From positions 62,001 through 126,000 of the forward strand of contig CANFQO010000003.1 in assembly GCA_947449135.1 (NCBI GenBank): a DNA stretch of 64,000 nucleotides. The letters are read 5' to 3'. This document shows positions 8,083-16,916 of the stretch, piece after piece. The translations under genes and the position numbers were made by a program. Every line of letters starts with the position of its first letter. Positions within the stretch are counted from its first letter, which is position 1. Source of the stretch: Planctomycetaceae bacterium (GTDB taxonomy: Bacteria > Planctomycetota > Planctomycetia > Pirellulales > UBA1268). The notes below the pieces were generated by a model. It worked only from the letters and a program-made list of their open reading frames with translations, had not been told where the DNA came from and ran no database searches.

Positions 8083-10347
8083 TTACGGTGACACGCGCCG
8101 CTCGGGCCAGATGCTGGGAACCGGGGCGAGGTCGTCCTTCGGCGTCGGCCCCCGCGGGCCGGCCTTCGTCGGATCGATCGGCTGCCATCCGAGCGCCACG
8201 ACGGGCGAATCAGCGGCGAGCGTGAAATCGCCCGCTGCTGGGTCTGCAAACATCGGATCGGCCACGAGCGAGCCCGCGTCCTGACCTGCCTGCTGCCAGC
8301 CTACAAGGTCGCCGCCCTCCGGAAATCGCACGGGTCCCACGGCATTCCAATAACAGTTGTCGCGGAGTTCAACGCCTTTCAGCCAATCGCCATGCATCAG
8401 CGGCGCGTTCGAATCCCACCAGACAACGTTCCGAGTGAATGTGAAGCTCGTGTGGTCCTCCACCCTCGACCGCTGCAGCTGCCAGTCGCGGGCCGCCGCG
8501 AAGACGTTGTTCTCTACAAGATTGTCACGGCCGTAATGCTGGTGAAAGCCTCCCGACGAGGTGCGATAGACGAGGTTGCCCCGCATCACGATGCCTGTGG
8601 AGCCCTCGTCTGTATAAAGGCCCCAGCCGCCGTAGTCGTGACTGGCGATGTCGTGGATCACATTGTCCTCCACCACGGTGCCGGGCGACACGCCGAGCGT
8701 GTAGACGCCCCCCATGTCGGACAGCACACCATATCCAAGATGGTGGATCCGGTTGGAGGCGATGCGAATGTGGTGCGTGCGGCTCTCCTCGTAGCCCCAG
8801 ATCCAGCCCACCGACACGCCGGTGTAGGTAAAGTCGTGGATGTCGCAGTGCTCGACGGTGCAGTGGGTGGCGTGGCCGATCCACACGCCCACCGCCGCCG
8901 AGTGGATCCGGCCACCGTGGCGGATCGTGGTGTCGCGAATCGCGATCCGCTCGACGGCCCTCGGCATGGCAGCCGCCTCGCCCCATGACCCGGCGCCGCC
9001 GCCCGTGCCGATCAGCACGCCACCGCCACCGAGATCGGCGAGGTCGCACCTCTCCACGGTGCAGTCGGAACAGCCCCCGCCAAACTCGATCGCGTAGCGG
9101 CCCACGTGCCTCACGCGACAGTCCACAAAGGCCACGTGCCGCACGCCCGTCGCCGAGACCGACCCTCCGACATTGATATCGGCCTGTGGAAACGACTGCC
9201 CTGCTGGATCGAGTGTCCAGTTCCCGTGGGCGAACGTGAGCCCCTCGAACCGCACATGCTCCACCATGCGGCCGCTGGCGGGATCTCCCTCGAGCCGCAC
9301 GAGCCGGTCGAGACGCGGCGCGACCACCTCTGCGGCTTCAGGCGTCTCTCCTGGCCGCGGACAGTATGTAAGGATGCCGTTCTTCCGGTCGAGGTACCAC
9401 GATCCCGGCTCTCCGACCGCCTCGCCGACATTCTCGACGAAGAAGCGGTTGCCCGCCGGAAACCCACTCCAGTCGCTCGGCGCCATCGTTCTGCCGGTGA
9501 ATCGCACGCTGCCGCCCGCGGCCTGCGACTCACCGCCAGCCCCCTCCAACGGCCCGATCGCGGCGATCCGCATCCGCGACATCGACCAACGGTGCACGGC
9601 CACCACCTCCACGTCGCCGATGTTGGTCCAGTCGGAACGGATGTCTCCGTCAGAAAACCCGAAGCCATCGTGTCCCTTGCCCGCGGCGGCAGGTGAGGGC
9701 GGCAACGTGGCGGCGATCGTGTACCAGCCGGCGGCGGGCAGAACCGGACGGAACCGCCGTTGCCCATTCACAAACAGTTGCCCGAATCGCCACTCGCCGG
9801 CTTCCACCGCCGGCAGGCGGGCCATCCAATGGCCGCGGCCGTCGGCCGACGGCTCCCAGGATCGGATCAGACGGCCGCCGCTGATCACGGGACGAGCGGC
9901 CGCGCTCGCCCGAATCACGGTCGGCGCGGCAGCCGTGCCAGAGTCTTCGGGCCGAAGCATCAGAGTGTCGGCCAGTTCGTGTTGCCCATCGGCGACCTCG
10001 ACCACGATTGGCGTCTCACGATCAGCCGCAGCCGCGCGGATCTCCCGCACGCGATCGAGTGCCCGCCGCAGCGATGCCACCGGCCGCTCTGGCGAACCGT
10101 CCGCGGCGTCGCTGCCATCGACCGCAACATGCACGTCGGCCGGAAGGGCAGACGACGACCAGTCTCCAGCGACGATCAGGGCGACGGCTACAAAGAGGAC
10201 TCGACGGGCCAGCGATAGCCTCACCAGCCTCCCTCTCCAGGAAAGCCCGGCGTTTTCTCTGCCCTCCCCCAGCGCCGGTTCTGCGCACGGTCGCCAGGCG
10301 TCACCGGACGGCGGATTCTGACTGGGGGGCATGGCGTGGTGTGACAT
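8083..10347 (-). CDS. Exported right-handed parallel beta-helix repeat protein
   Basis: 754 aa. A hydrophobic N-terminal segment (RVLFVAVALIVAGDW, after a long polar stretch) precedes VHVAVDGSDAADGSPERPVASLRRAL, the typical opening of planctomycete beta-helix proteins. The middle and C-terminal parts consist of beta-helix coils: repeated H.TVE..DI.D, ..NRIHHLGYG, ..NVIHDIA and ..NLVYRTSSGG segments. Such proteins are often polysaccharide lyases or hydrolases, but no catalytic set is recognised, so no substrate is claimed. The start is uncertain, since no good ribosome-binding site is seen; a second ATG is 15 nt downstream. It is divergent from the sulfatase gene, which hints at shared control in polysaccharide use. 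Confidence 0.82.
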   Translation of the reverse strand: MSHHAMPPSQNPPSGDAWRPCAEPALGEGRENAGLSWRGRLVRLSLARRVLFVAVALIVAGDWSSSALPADVHVAVDGSDAADGSPERPVASLRRALDRVREIRAAAADRETPIVVEVADGQHELADTLMLRPEDSGTAAAPTVIRASAAARPVISGGRLIRSWEPSADGRGHWMARLPAVEAGEWRFGQLFVNGQRRFRPVLPAAGWYTIAATLPPSPAAAGKGHDGFGFSDGDIRSDWTNIGDVEVVAVHRWSMSRMRIAAIGPLEGAGGESQAAGGSVRFTGRTMAPSDWSGFPAGNRFFVENVGEAVGEPGSWYLDRKNGILTYCPRPGETPEAAEVVAPRLDRLVRLEGDPASGRMVEHVRFEGLTFAHGNWTLDPAGQSFPQADINVGGSVSATGVRHVAFVDCRVRHVGRYAIEFGGGCSDCTVERCDLADLGGGGVLIGTGGGAGSWGEAAAMPRAVERIAIRDTTIRHGGRIHSAAVGVWIGHATHCTVEHCDIHDFTYTGVSVGWIWGYEESRTHHIRIASNRIHHLGYGVLSDMGGVYTLGVSPGTVVEDNVIHDIASHDYGGWGLYTDEGSTGIVMRGNLVYRTSSGGFHQHYGRDNLVENNVFAAARDWQLQRSRVEDHTSFTFTRNVVWWDSNAPLMHGDWLKGVELRDNCYWNAVGPVRFPEGGDLVGWQQAGQDAGSLVADPMFADPAAGDFTLAADSPVVALGWQPIDPTKAGPRGPTPKDDLAPVPSIWPERRVSP

Positions 10348-10413
10348 GGCGGGGCATCATATCCGGTGACCTTCTCTTCCTCTGCATCTGACTCGGCTCC
10401 GGGGGTATTTTTC

Positions 10414-11910
10414 ATGATGTCGTCGTATTCATGTGGAGGCCGACCTCTCACCGACGTCGCCCACCTGATCGCGTGTGTGTTCGCGATCATGATCTGGCCA
10501 ATACCGCCGGTTTCGATCGCTCATGCAGAGGCTCCACTTCCGGGTTCACCGTCGACTGCTCCCACCCCCACCAAGCCAAACATTCTGCTGATCGTCGCCG
10601 ACGATCTCGGCTGGGCCGATGTCGGCTGGCATCAGGGTTTTGGCAAGACGCCCGCCATGGACAGGCTCGTGGCGGAGGGCGTGGAACTCGACCGGCACTA
10701 CGTGCAGCCCGTCTGCACGCCCACGCGGACGGCCCTCATGAGCGGCCGGTATCCGGGCCGGTTTGGACCGCAGGCACTCAAGCCAAGCAACCTCCGGGCA
10801 ATGTCCCCCGACACCCTCACGCTGCCTTCGGCCCTCCAGTCGCTCGGCTACGAGACATCGCAGTGTGGCAAATGGCATCTGGGGGCAAAGCCTGAGTGGG
10901 GGCCCAACGCCTTCGGCTTCGAGCACTCGTACGGCACGCTCACCGGTGCGGCCGATCCCTGGACGCACTTCTACCGGCGTGGTGAGTACCTCGACACGTG
11001 GCATCGCGACGGCAGATTTTTTCAGGAGAAGGGCAACGCCACCGAACTGATGGCAGCAGAAGCGGTCAGCCGAATCCGAGGCGGTCGGATGAATCCTGAA
11101 GGCAGGCGGGTGCCCTGGTTTGTGTATGTGCCTTTTCATGCCGTGCACACACCGGTCGATGCGCCCGACGAATACAAGCGACTCTATGACGGCGTCGTGT
11201 TCGATGCCGATCCCGAGAAGCAGAACTCGCGGCTGCGATTGGCGGCGATGGTCTCGCAGCTCGACGCCAAGATCGGCGAACTGGTCGCCGCGGTCGAGGC
11301 GACGGGCCAACTGGGCAACACGCTGATCATCTTCAGCAGCGACAATGGCGGGCTCGAGCACGCCGGCAACCCCTACGTCGGCGACGTGCCCACCTCGCCG
11401 CTCAACAGCGAGAATGCCCCGCTGCGGGGCCAGAAGAATCAGCTCTACGAAGGCGGGATTCGGGTCTGCGCCTTTGCCAGTTGGCCGGGCGTGCTTCCGG
11501 CCGGAAAATCGCCTGCCGTCATGCACGCCGTGGACTGGTTTCCTACGCTCGCCGGCATCGTCGGATTCGACCCTCCCGCGACGGCCCGCTGGGACGGGGT
11601 CGATCGCTGGCCGGCCCTCTGCGGCAAGGCGGCGACAGCCCGACCACGTCCGCTCTATACCGCACACAGCACGGGCGCAGCGATCATCGACGATGACTGG
11701 AAGCTGATCGACCGCACGGACCGAAAGCAGGTAGAAAAGCAGGTGGAACTCTTCCATTTGGCCACCGACCCATATGAGCAGGTCGATCTGGCAGCAGACC
11801 GCCCCGATCAGGTCAGCCGGCTGAAGCAGCTGCTCGCCGCGGAAAAGCTGCTGGACGTGGCCGAAATTCCGGTAGATCTTCTTGAAGTCGCCGAGAACGG
11901 CCCCCAGTGA
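10414..11910 (+). CDS. Type I sulfatase (arylsulfatase family), exported
   Basis: About 498 aa. An N-terminal hydrophobic segment (LIACVFAIMIWPI, ending SIAHAEA) suggests secretion. NILLIVADDLGWADVG supplies the metal-binding aspartates. CTPTR (C101 from this start) is the C-x-P-x-R site matured to formylglycine, GKWHLG gives catalytic Lys and His, and SSDNGG gives the remaining metal ligands. Family role: hydrolysis of sulfate esters on polysaccharides or small aryl sulfates; planctomycetes carry many such genes. An in-frame GTG 48 nt upstream is an alternative start, and neither has a strong ribosome-binding site. No formylglycine-generating enzyme gene is in the window. Substrate unknown. 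Confidence 0.92.
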   Translation: MMSSYSCGGRPLTDVAHLIACVFAIMIWPIPPVSIAHAEAPLPGSPSTAPTPTKPNILLIVADDLGWADVGWHQGFGKTPAMDRLVAEGVELDRHYVQPVCTPTRTALMSGRYPGRFGPQALKPSNLRAMSPDTLTLPSALQSLGYETSQCGKWHLGAKPEWGPNAFGFEHSYGTLTGAADPWTHFYRRGEYLDTWHRDGRFFQEKGNATELMAAEAVSRIRGGRMNPEGRRVPWFVYVPFHAVHTPVDAPDEYKRLYDGVVFDADPEKQNSRLRLAAMVSQLDAKIGELVAAVEATGQLGNTLIIFSSDNGGLEHAGNPYVGDVPTSPLNSENAPLRGQKNQLYEGGIRVCAFASWPGVLPAGKSPAVMHAVDWFPTLAGIVGFDPPATARWDGVDRWPALCGKAATARPRPLYTAHSTGAAIIDDDWKLIDRTDRKQVEKQVELFHLATDPYEQVDLAADRPDQVSRLKQLLAAEKLLDVAEIPVDLLEVAENGPQ

Positions 11911-12221
11911 CTCGAAGGTTGGATGCCGGGTGTGAATCCCCCTTTGGTCCCTCACCTCGACGGACATTTAGCGGCCGGGGAGACACCCGCGACGGCAACG
12001 ATGGTCGCCCCGGCCTGCCATGGCGGACCGTCTCGGCCCCATCTGGGCAACCAGCACCAACGCTGCGTCAGCCTCCGAAACATCGCGTTTTCAGCCGATT
12101 TCGCCAGCCGGTCAGCCCTCCCAAGCCACCACGAAGATCACTCCTGCCCGACAGGTCAGCCACAGCCCAATGAGGAAAGTTTCGCCGTCCGTCGCATCCT
12201 TATTTTTTTGAACCAATTTAC
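11911..12221. other. Non-coding stretch between sulfatase and prepilin genes
   Basis: No supportable gene on either strand; open frames here run past real genes in other frames and have no ribosome-binding sites. No terminator hairpin with a T-run is visible after the sulfatase stop. The right end becomes AT-rich (T-run near 12201-12210), leading into the promoter of the prepilin gene. Confidence 0.6.
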
Positions 12222-12251
12222 TTGACGTCTCGTATCGATATAGGCTACGAT
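12222..12251 (+). promoter_or_regulatory. Sigma-70-like promoter of the prepilin gene
   Basis: TTGACG and TACGAT are separated by 18 bp, preceded by an AT-rich stretch with a T7 run, in otherwise GC-rich DNA. Transcription from here would give a leader of about 125 nt, rich in pyrimidine runs, before the AAGGAG of the prepilin gene. This is the cleanest promoter visible in the window. Confidence 0.65.
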
Positions 12252-12385
12252 GCATGCGTTGGTGGGGCAGGCGACCTATTTCCTTTTTTTCCTTCGATCT
12301 CCTGATCACCAACGGTTTCTGGTCGATAGCGTTTTTCTATCTTTTCATTCCGCCTTCGGGCGACATTCTGTAAGGAGTACTCGTC

Positions 12386-13612
12386 ATGACCACTCGTTCG
12401 TCTCTCCGCCGCGGCGGTTTCACGCTTGTGGAACTTCTCGTGGTGATTGCCATCATCGGTACCCTCGTCGGGTTGCTGCTGCCAGCCGTTCAGTCGGCTC
12501 GTGAAGCAGCTCGCAAGAGTGCCTGCATCAACAACGCCAAGCAGCTTGCCCTTGGATGCTTGAACTTTGAGGGGGCTCAAAAATGCTTCCCGGGCGGCGG
12601 CACTTCGGTTTCGACCTATGACGTTGACAACATGGCGGGCTGGGAAACATTGTTCTGGAACAGCAAGCTCTACCAGGTGCAGCTCGGATCCAACACTCGC
12701 TGCCGCGTGTTCCTGCAGGGTAACGGCAAGGGTGGCGTCCAGACTCAGACCGGGAGTGCCTTCTACGGTGCCGCGCCGTTCATGGAGCTGACCAACGAGT
12801 TCAACAACATCAGCTTCGATGCCTCGATGCCGGTGTTTGGCTGCCCGACACGCGGTGGCAGTGGGGCGGAGACGGTCGGAAACGGTTCCGGTTCCTACCC
12901 GGTGATCGACACTGTGTTCAACGGCTCCACCACGACCAGCCCGTCTGGAAGCGTAGGAGCATCTGGCGGCACGTTTGAGAGCTTCTATCAAAACGGTACC
13001 GGCCAGAAGATCTACCTGTCTTCCCAGACGGGTGGTGCCGCCAGGACGAAGGTCATGATCAGCAGCTATGCTACGAACCAGCTGATCACCCCTGACCATG
13101 GGATCAACGGCAATAAGAACATCGCGGATCTTCCGGTGGTCGGCGATCGCATCGTCTTGTCGTCCGCCACGGACGTCAATAACGGCTTCCCGTTCTACAA
13201 GCCCGGCTTCGCTAAGTACGGTAACAACGATTCGTCGAGTCCAGCTCGTATGCAGGACATCACTGACGGCACGTCTTCCACGATGCTGCTCGGTGAGATC
13301 TCGATGGATACCCGCATGTACAACACCGGCTCTCTTCCCTACCGCGATGGTGCATTCGCGGGTGGCGGTGAGATTTCCCGGTGTCTCAGCAGCGGCGGTG
13401 TTCCGAATTCCCAGACGATCTTCCAGGATCAGAAGTGCGATGCGATCGGCTGGGGCAACTTCCGTGGCTACTGGGGCACGCCGCATCCGGGTGGCGCCAC
13501 GCTTGCCATGTGTGATGGCTCGGTCGTCTCGGTTCCGGTCGGTGTTGCGATCACGGCCCTCGTGAATCCCGCCGACAATCTTCCGGTGCCGGACGGCATC
13601 CTGAACCGCTGA
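12386..13612 (+). CDS. DUF1559-type prepilin-like protein
   Basis: 408 aa with a type IV/type II pseudopilin N-terminus: [36 protein letters not shown], read in overlapping pieces, with the prepilin peptidase site at G/FTLVE (residues about 11-16). The long C-terminal domain ends in a [17 protein letters not shown] signature typical of the planctomycete DUF1559 (SBP_bac_10) family. AAGGAG lies 9 nt before the ATG. A promoter lies upstream and a strong terminator downstream, so it is a single-gene, probably well-expressed unit. Base use is less GC-rich than in its neighbours, consistent with high expression. These proteins are found in dozens of copies per planctomycete genome; the exact role (surface fibre or secretion-system subunit) is not established. 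A small lipoprotein gene follows, a common pairing. Confidence 0.95.
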   Translation: MTTRSSLRRGGFTLVELLVVIAIIGTLVGLLLPAVQSAREAARKSACINNAKQLALGCLNFEGAQKCFPGGGTSVSTYDVDNMAGWETLFWNSKLYQVQLGSNTRCRVFLQGNGKGGVQTQTGSAFYGAAPFMELTNEFNNISFDASMPVFGCPTRGGSGAETVGNGSGSYPVIDTVFNGSTTTSPSGSVGASGGTFESFYQNGTGQKIYLSSQTGGAARTKVMISSYATNQLITPDHGINGNKNIADLPVVGDRIVLSSATDVNNGFPFYKPGFAKYGNNDSSSPARMQDITDGTSSTMLLGEISMDTRMYNTGSLPYRDGAFAGGGEISRCLSSGGVPNSQTIFQDQKCDAIGWGNFRGYWGTPHPGGATLAMCDGSVVSVPVGVAITALVNPADNLPVPDGILNR

Positions 13613-13628
13613 TTGTTATGACAACAGA

Positions 13629-13670
13629 CCCGTCCCGGCGGCAGTCGCCGCCGGGGCGGGTTTTTATTTT
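13629..13670 (+). terminator. Rho-independent terminator after the prepilin gene
   Basis: A GC-rich stem of about 14 bp (CCCGTCCCGGCGGC against GCCGCCGGGGCGGG, one mismatch) with an AGTC loop is followed at once by TTTTTATTTT. It starts 17 nt after the prepilin stop and separates this unit from the following lipoprotein gene. Confidence 0.93.
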
Positions 13671-13763
13671 GTTGGGCTGTCCAATTGTCGCCGATTTCGC
13701 GTTTCGTACATTGAGTCTTTCCCGCCTTCCATTCATCCCCTCCTAGCCACAAGGATCCCGTGC

Positions 13764-14165
13764 ATGTATCGGAATCTGTTTCGTAGTCTTCTGCTCGTCG
13801 CTGCCTGCGTGCTCGTCGTCGGTTGTTCCGGCAACAAGGGCGAGGTTTCCGTGTCGGGCCACCTGACCCGCGGCGGAAAGCCCTGCGAGGGAGTGGCTGT
13901 CAACTTTGTTCCCGACGACATGATGTCGCAGGCCTATATCGGTGGCACCAGGGCCGACGGCGGTTTTGACATGGTGTCGATGAAGGGAACGAAGGGTGTG
14001 CTGCCGGGCGTCTACAGCGTTCAAATCGCCATTCCGCTTGATGCGCCGGGCGGTGCCTTGGTGAATCAGAAGATGCAGGGCAGAGATTCGGTCTGGCGGG
14101 TCAGTGTCACCGACAAGGGGTTCGCCGACCTGCAACTCGATATGGACAAGGAAAAGCTCGAGTGA
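13764..14165 (+). CDS. Small lipoprotein with carboxypeptidase-regulatory-like fold
   Basis: 133 aa. The N-terminus (MYRNLFRSLLLVAACVLVVGC) is a lipoprotein signal with lipobox LVVGC, so Cys21 should be lipidated. The mature part has the repeated pattern of small planctomycete lipoproteins of this type: VSGHLTRGGKPCEGVAVNFVP, then GGTRADGGFDM, then GVLPGVYSVQI, suggestive of a beta-sandwich (transthyretin or carboxypeptidase-regulatory-like) fold. It follows the prepilin gene after a terminator. Its stop overlaps the next gene's GTG (GTGA), implying coupling. The function is unknown; the localisation call is strong. Confidence 0.85.
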   Translation: MYRNLFRSLLLVAACVLVVGCSGNKGEVSVSGHLTRGGKPCEGVAVNFVPDDMMSQAYIGGTRADGGFDMVSMKGTKGVLPGVYSVQIAIPLDAPGGALVNQKMQGRDSVWRVSVTDKGFADLQLDMDKEKLE

Positions 14166-15259
14166 TTCCTGTGGTCCACGGAGGAATGAGCGCCAGAGGG
14201 CTGCTTCTGGCCGCCGTCACATTGCTGCACGTCAGCGGGATTCCGCTGACGTGCAGCCTCATTTTTGTTGGGGCCACCTTCTCGCCTATCTACTGGGTCG
14301 GTTCGGCTGCAGCAGCGGCCCCAGCGGAAGATGCCGATCCCGTTGAAATCCAGTCTGACCGCTTCCGCGTCGCGGTCACGCCCGCCCGCGGCGGCAGCAT
14401 TCTGGCCATGGCAGTGAAGCGAAACGGGGAGTGGATTGACGTCACGCCCGACGCCCGCCTCCCGGAAACGCAGATGCGGGCGGCGAGTTGGCTGATGCTG
14501 CCCTATTCCAATCGAATCCGGGACGGCAAGTTTACGTTTGAGGGACGCGAATACACTCTCGCAAACGCCAAGAATCATGCCATTCACGGCGATGTGCGTA
14601 ACCGACCCTGGAAGGTCGTCGAGAGGACCCCGCAGCGGCTCGTGCTCGAATTCGACTCTGCCACGGTGGCCGACTTCAACTGGCCCTGGCCGATCCTGGC
14701 ACGAGTCGAGATCGAGGTCGAGGGTGACCAGCTCGTTCAGCGGCTAAAACTCGAGAACCGCGGCGACACGACGATGCCGGCTGGCTTCGGCTGGCATCCC
14801 TACTTCCGGCGGTGGCTCTCACGAGACGGGGAGCCGGTGGAATTACAGTTTCGCGTGACCCGGATCCACCCCGACGGGAGTGCCGATGGCCTGCCCAGCG
14901 GCAACGCCGATGGCCTGCCCGACGGGCCAAGCCTACCGTTGCCTGCGGAGCTCGACTTCTCCAAGTCTCGCCCGCTCGGTGATCTGCGGCTCGATGCCTG
15001 CTTCGGCGGGTTTGACGGCCGGGCGGAGATCGGCTGGCCCGAGAGCGGCGTGCGACTCTTCATGGAATGCTCCCCCAACGTCACCCACCTCGTCTGCTTC
15101 GCCCCGGCCGACCGCCCTCTCGTGGCCGTCGAGCCGGTGGCCAATGCTACTGACGGGGTCAACCTGCTGGCGACCGGAGCCGAGCACAGCGGCGTGATTC
15201 CGCTCCCGTCTGGGAAAACGCTCGACGCATCATTCACGATCCGGGCCGTCGTCGACTGA
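14162..15259 (+). CDS. Aldose 1-epimerase (galactose mutarotase-like), exported
   Basis: 365 aa if it starts at the GTG overlapping the preceding stop, which has AAGGA 10 nt upstream; an ATG 24 nt downstream is the alternative. A hydrophobic N-terminus (residues about 10-45) suggests export. Family features are the substrate-binding PYSNRIRDGKFTFEG, NHAIHGDVRNRPW (catalytic-type His), GFGWHPYF, and a C-terminal LVAVEPVANATDG with Glu as likely base. The reaction is interconversion of alpha- and beta-anomers of hexoses. An 8-residue tandem duplication (ADGLPSGN then ADGLPDGP) sits in a surface-loop-like stretch, from an exact-register 24-bp repeat at 14882-14929. An exported mutarotase fits an organism that degrades polysaccharides outside the cytoplasm. 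Confidence 0.88.
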   Translation: MIPVVHGGMSARGLLLAAVTLLHVSGIPLTCSLIFVGATFSPIYWVGSAAAAAPAEDADPVEIQSDRFRVAVTPARGGSILAMAVKRNGEWIDVTPDARLPETQMRAASWLMLPYSNRIRDGKFTFEGREYTLANAKNHAIHGDVRNRPWKVVERTPQRLVLEFDSATVADFNWPWPILARVEIEVEGDQLVQRLKLENRGDTTMPAGFGWHPYFRRWLSRDGEPVELQFRVTRIHPDGSADGLPSGNADGLPDGPSLPLPAELDFSKSRPLGDLRLDACFGGFDGRAEIGWPESGVRLFMECSPNVTHLVCFAPADRPLVAVEPVANATDGVNLLATGAEHSGVIPLPSGKTLDASFTIRAVVD

Positions 15260-15360
15260 CGTTGCCTCGACAATCGTATTGATGGCGGGCTACCTTCGGG
15301 TTGAGGGTGGGCTACCTTCAGGCGGCGGGGTTTTGGAGCAAGCTTTTTATGGAGATTTTT

Positions 15361-16665
15361 ATGCGGCCGACGACCCGGCTCCTTGCTATCGCCATCGCCA
15401 CGACACTGCCGCTGCTCCCTGCCGTGGGAGAAGAACCCGCCGCGAATAGAACTCTCATTGGTGCGGAAGCTACCCAGGCCACCGCCTCTTGGCACCAGTG
15501 GCGGGGACCGGCACGGGACGGCCTCGTCGCCGGAGCGGCCTGGCCCGATGGGCTGGAATCAGCGCGGCTGGAAAAACTCTGGCGGGTGGAACTAGGCCCC
15601 GGCTACTCCGGGCCTGTGATCGCCGGTGACGCGGTCTTTGTCACGGAGACACGCGACAAAAAAACGGAGCATGTCCGCGGCCTCGATCGCCAGACCGGCC
15701 GCGAGCTCTGGCAGGCCGGCTGGGAGGGCGCGATGACCGTTCCCTTCTTTGCCGCCTCCAACGGCTCGTGGATCAGGGCGACTCCAGCGGTGGCCGACGG
15801 GCGGATCTATGTCGCCGGGATGCGCGATCTGCTGGTCTGCCTCGATGCAGCCACCGGCAAGGAGATCTGGCGGGTCGATTTCATGACGGCCTTTGAAAGC
15901 CCCCTGCCCTCCTTCGGCTTCGTCTCGAGTCCGCTGCTGCTGGGCGACGCGGTCTATGTGCAGGCCGGGGGCGGATTCGTAAAGCTCGACAAAGCGACGG
16001 GCAAGGTGATCTGGCGGGTGATGGCCGATGGCGGCGGGATGAATGGCAGCGCCTTTTCCTCCCCCTACTTCACCACGCTGGGAGGCGTGCCGCAGATCCT
16101 GGTGCAGGGAAGGGAGGAACTCGCCGGCATCGATCCCGAGACCGGCACAATTCTCTGGAAGACGCCCGTGGAGGCCTTCCGAGGGATGAACATTGTCACC
16201 CCCAGCGTCAGCGACGGAAAAATCTTCACTACCAGCTACGGTGGCGGCTCGTTTCTCTTTGCGTTGGACGCCGCCGCCGAGAAGCCGACCGCGACAAGTG
16301 TCTGGCGAAACAAGATCCAGGGCTATATGTCGACGCCGATCATCCGGGATGGCCACGCCTACGTGCATTTGAAGAATCAGCGGTTTGCCTGTCTCGACCT
16401 CACCACGGGCAACGAGGACTGGATCACCACACCATTTGGCCGCTACTGGAGCATGGTTGCCCAGGGCGACCGGATCCTCGCCCTCGACGAAACCGGCGAC
16501 CTGCGGCTGATCCGAGCCACGCCGGAGGAGTATGTCCAGCTCGGGGAGGCGAAGGTGGCGGAGACCGAGAGCTGGGCGCACGTCGCCGTGTCAGACGCGC
16601 CGGGAGGCGGCACGGAAATCCACGTCCGCGACCTGTCTGGCATCACGGCCTATCGCTGGAAATAG
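15361..16665 (+). CDS. Exported PQQ-like beta-propeller protein
   Basis: 434 aa. The chosen ATG has GGAG 6 nt upstream and begins a signal peptide (MRPTTRLLAIAIATTLPLLPAVGEE). The mature protein consists of repeated PQQ-like blades such as WHQWRGPARDGLV, GLDRQTGRELWQAGW, CLDAATGKEIWRVDF, KLDKATGKVIWRVMA and GIDPETGTILWKTPV, each with the xxTGxxxW pattern. Such propellers are very frequent in planctomycetes; without the residues of quinoprotein alcohol dehydrogenases there is no evidence that PQQ is bound. It probably acts in the periplasm as a binding or scaffold protein. A direct repeat (GGGCTACCTTC, twice within about 30 bp) precedes the gene. Confidence 0.85.
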   Translation: MRPTTRLLAIAIATTLPLLPAVGEEPAANRTLIGAEATQATASWHQWRGPARDGLVAGAAWPDGLESARLEKLWRVELGPGYSGPVIAGDAVFVTETRDKKTEHVRGLDRQTGRELWQAGWEGAMTVPFFAASNGSWIRATPAVADGRIYVAGMRDLLVCLDAATGKEIWRVDFMTAFESPLPSFGFVSSPLLLGDAVYVQAGGGFVKLDKATGKVIWRVMADGGGMNGSAFSSPYFTTLGGVPQILVQGREELAGIDPETGTILWKTPVEAFRGMNIVTPSVSDGKIFTTSYGGGSFLFALDAAAEKPTATSVWRNKIQGYMSTPIIRDGHAYVHLKNQRFACLDLTTGNEDWITTPFGRYWSMVAQGDRILALDETGDLRLIRATPEEYVQLGEAKVAETESWAHVAVSDAPGGGTEIHVRDLSGITAYRWK

Positions 16666-16720
16666 TGGCAGCAACAGCCTCTACCGCCGGCCTACGACAC
16701 CCCTTGGCCAGAGCAGCTTT

Positions 16721-16868
16721 AGCGACGAGTTCGTAAGTCTAGTGAGGTAGGCGAGGGGGTCGGCGGAAGCTCGAGGAGCGTTGGGCCGCCGCGGCCCCCG
16801 CGACGAGCCCCTCCGCCGTCGGAGCGGCGGACAAAATACTTTTGCCGCCCCTGAAGCCGGTGCTACAC
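16721..16868 (+). repeat. 3'-gene hairpin repeat, subtype A, copy 1 (with extra module)
   Basis: One of three near-identical copies (the others begin at 23897 and 54585). The core hairpin at 16770-16807 has an outer CTCG/CGAG stem, then a GCG/CGC stem, then a GGGCCGC/GCGGCCC apical stem; flanking GGCGG and CCGCC can extend it. This copy alone among the A copies has a 30-bp insertion (16808-16837) carrying its own CCGCCG/CGGCGG hairpin. It lies 55 bp after the propeller-gene stop in the same orientation, and ends with the conserved GAAGCCGGTGCTACACC. Confidence 0.85.
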
Positions 16869-16916
16869 CGAAGTTCAGATGCGATCTAGAAACCAAACCT
16901 CTGGTAAAACCCGTTG

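Noticed and set aside
7959-8249. N-terminal extension of the AddB-like gene
   Set aside because: Reads as basic low-complexity sequence, overlaps the beta-helix gene, and a later ATG has a good ribosome-binding site.
8405-8425. GTTCGAATCCCACC, resembling a tRNA T-arm
   Set aside because: Lies inside the beta-helix coding region and no acceptor, D or anticodon arms can be formed around it.
10546-11967. Minus-strand open frame of 473 codons opposite the sulfatase
   Set aside because: No family features; the sulfatase catalytic motifs are all intact on the plus strand.
12245-13486. Minus-strand open frame of 413 codons opposite the prepilin gene
   Set aside because: It spans the prepilin promoter and leader, and the plus-strand gene has promoter, ribosome-binding site, family motifs and terminator.
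15278-15320. GGGCTACCTTC repeated twice before the propeller gene
   Set aside because: Only two short copies and no link to a promoter or binding site could be supported.
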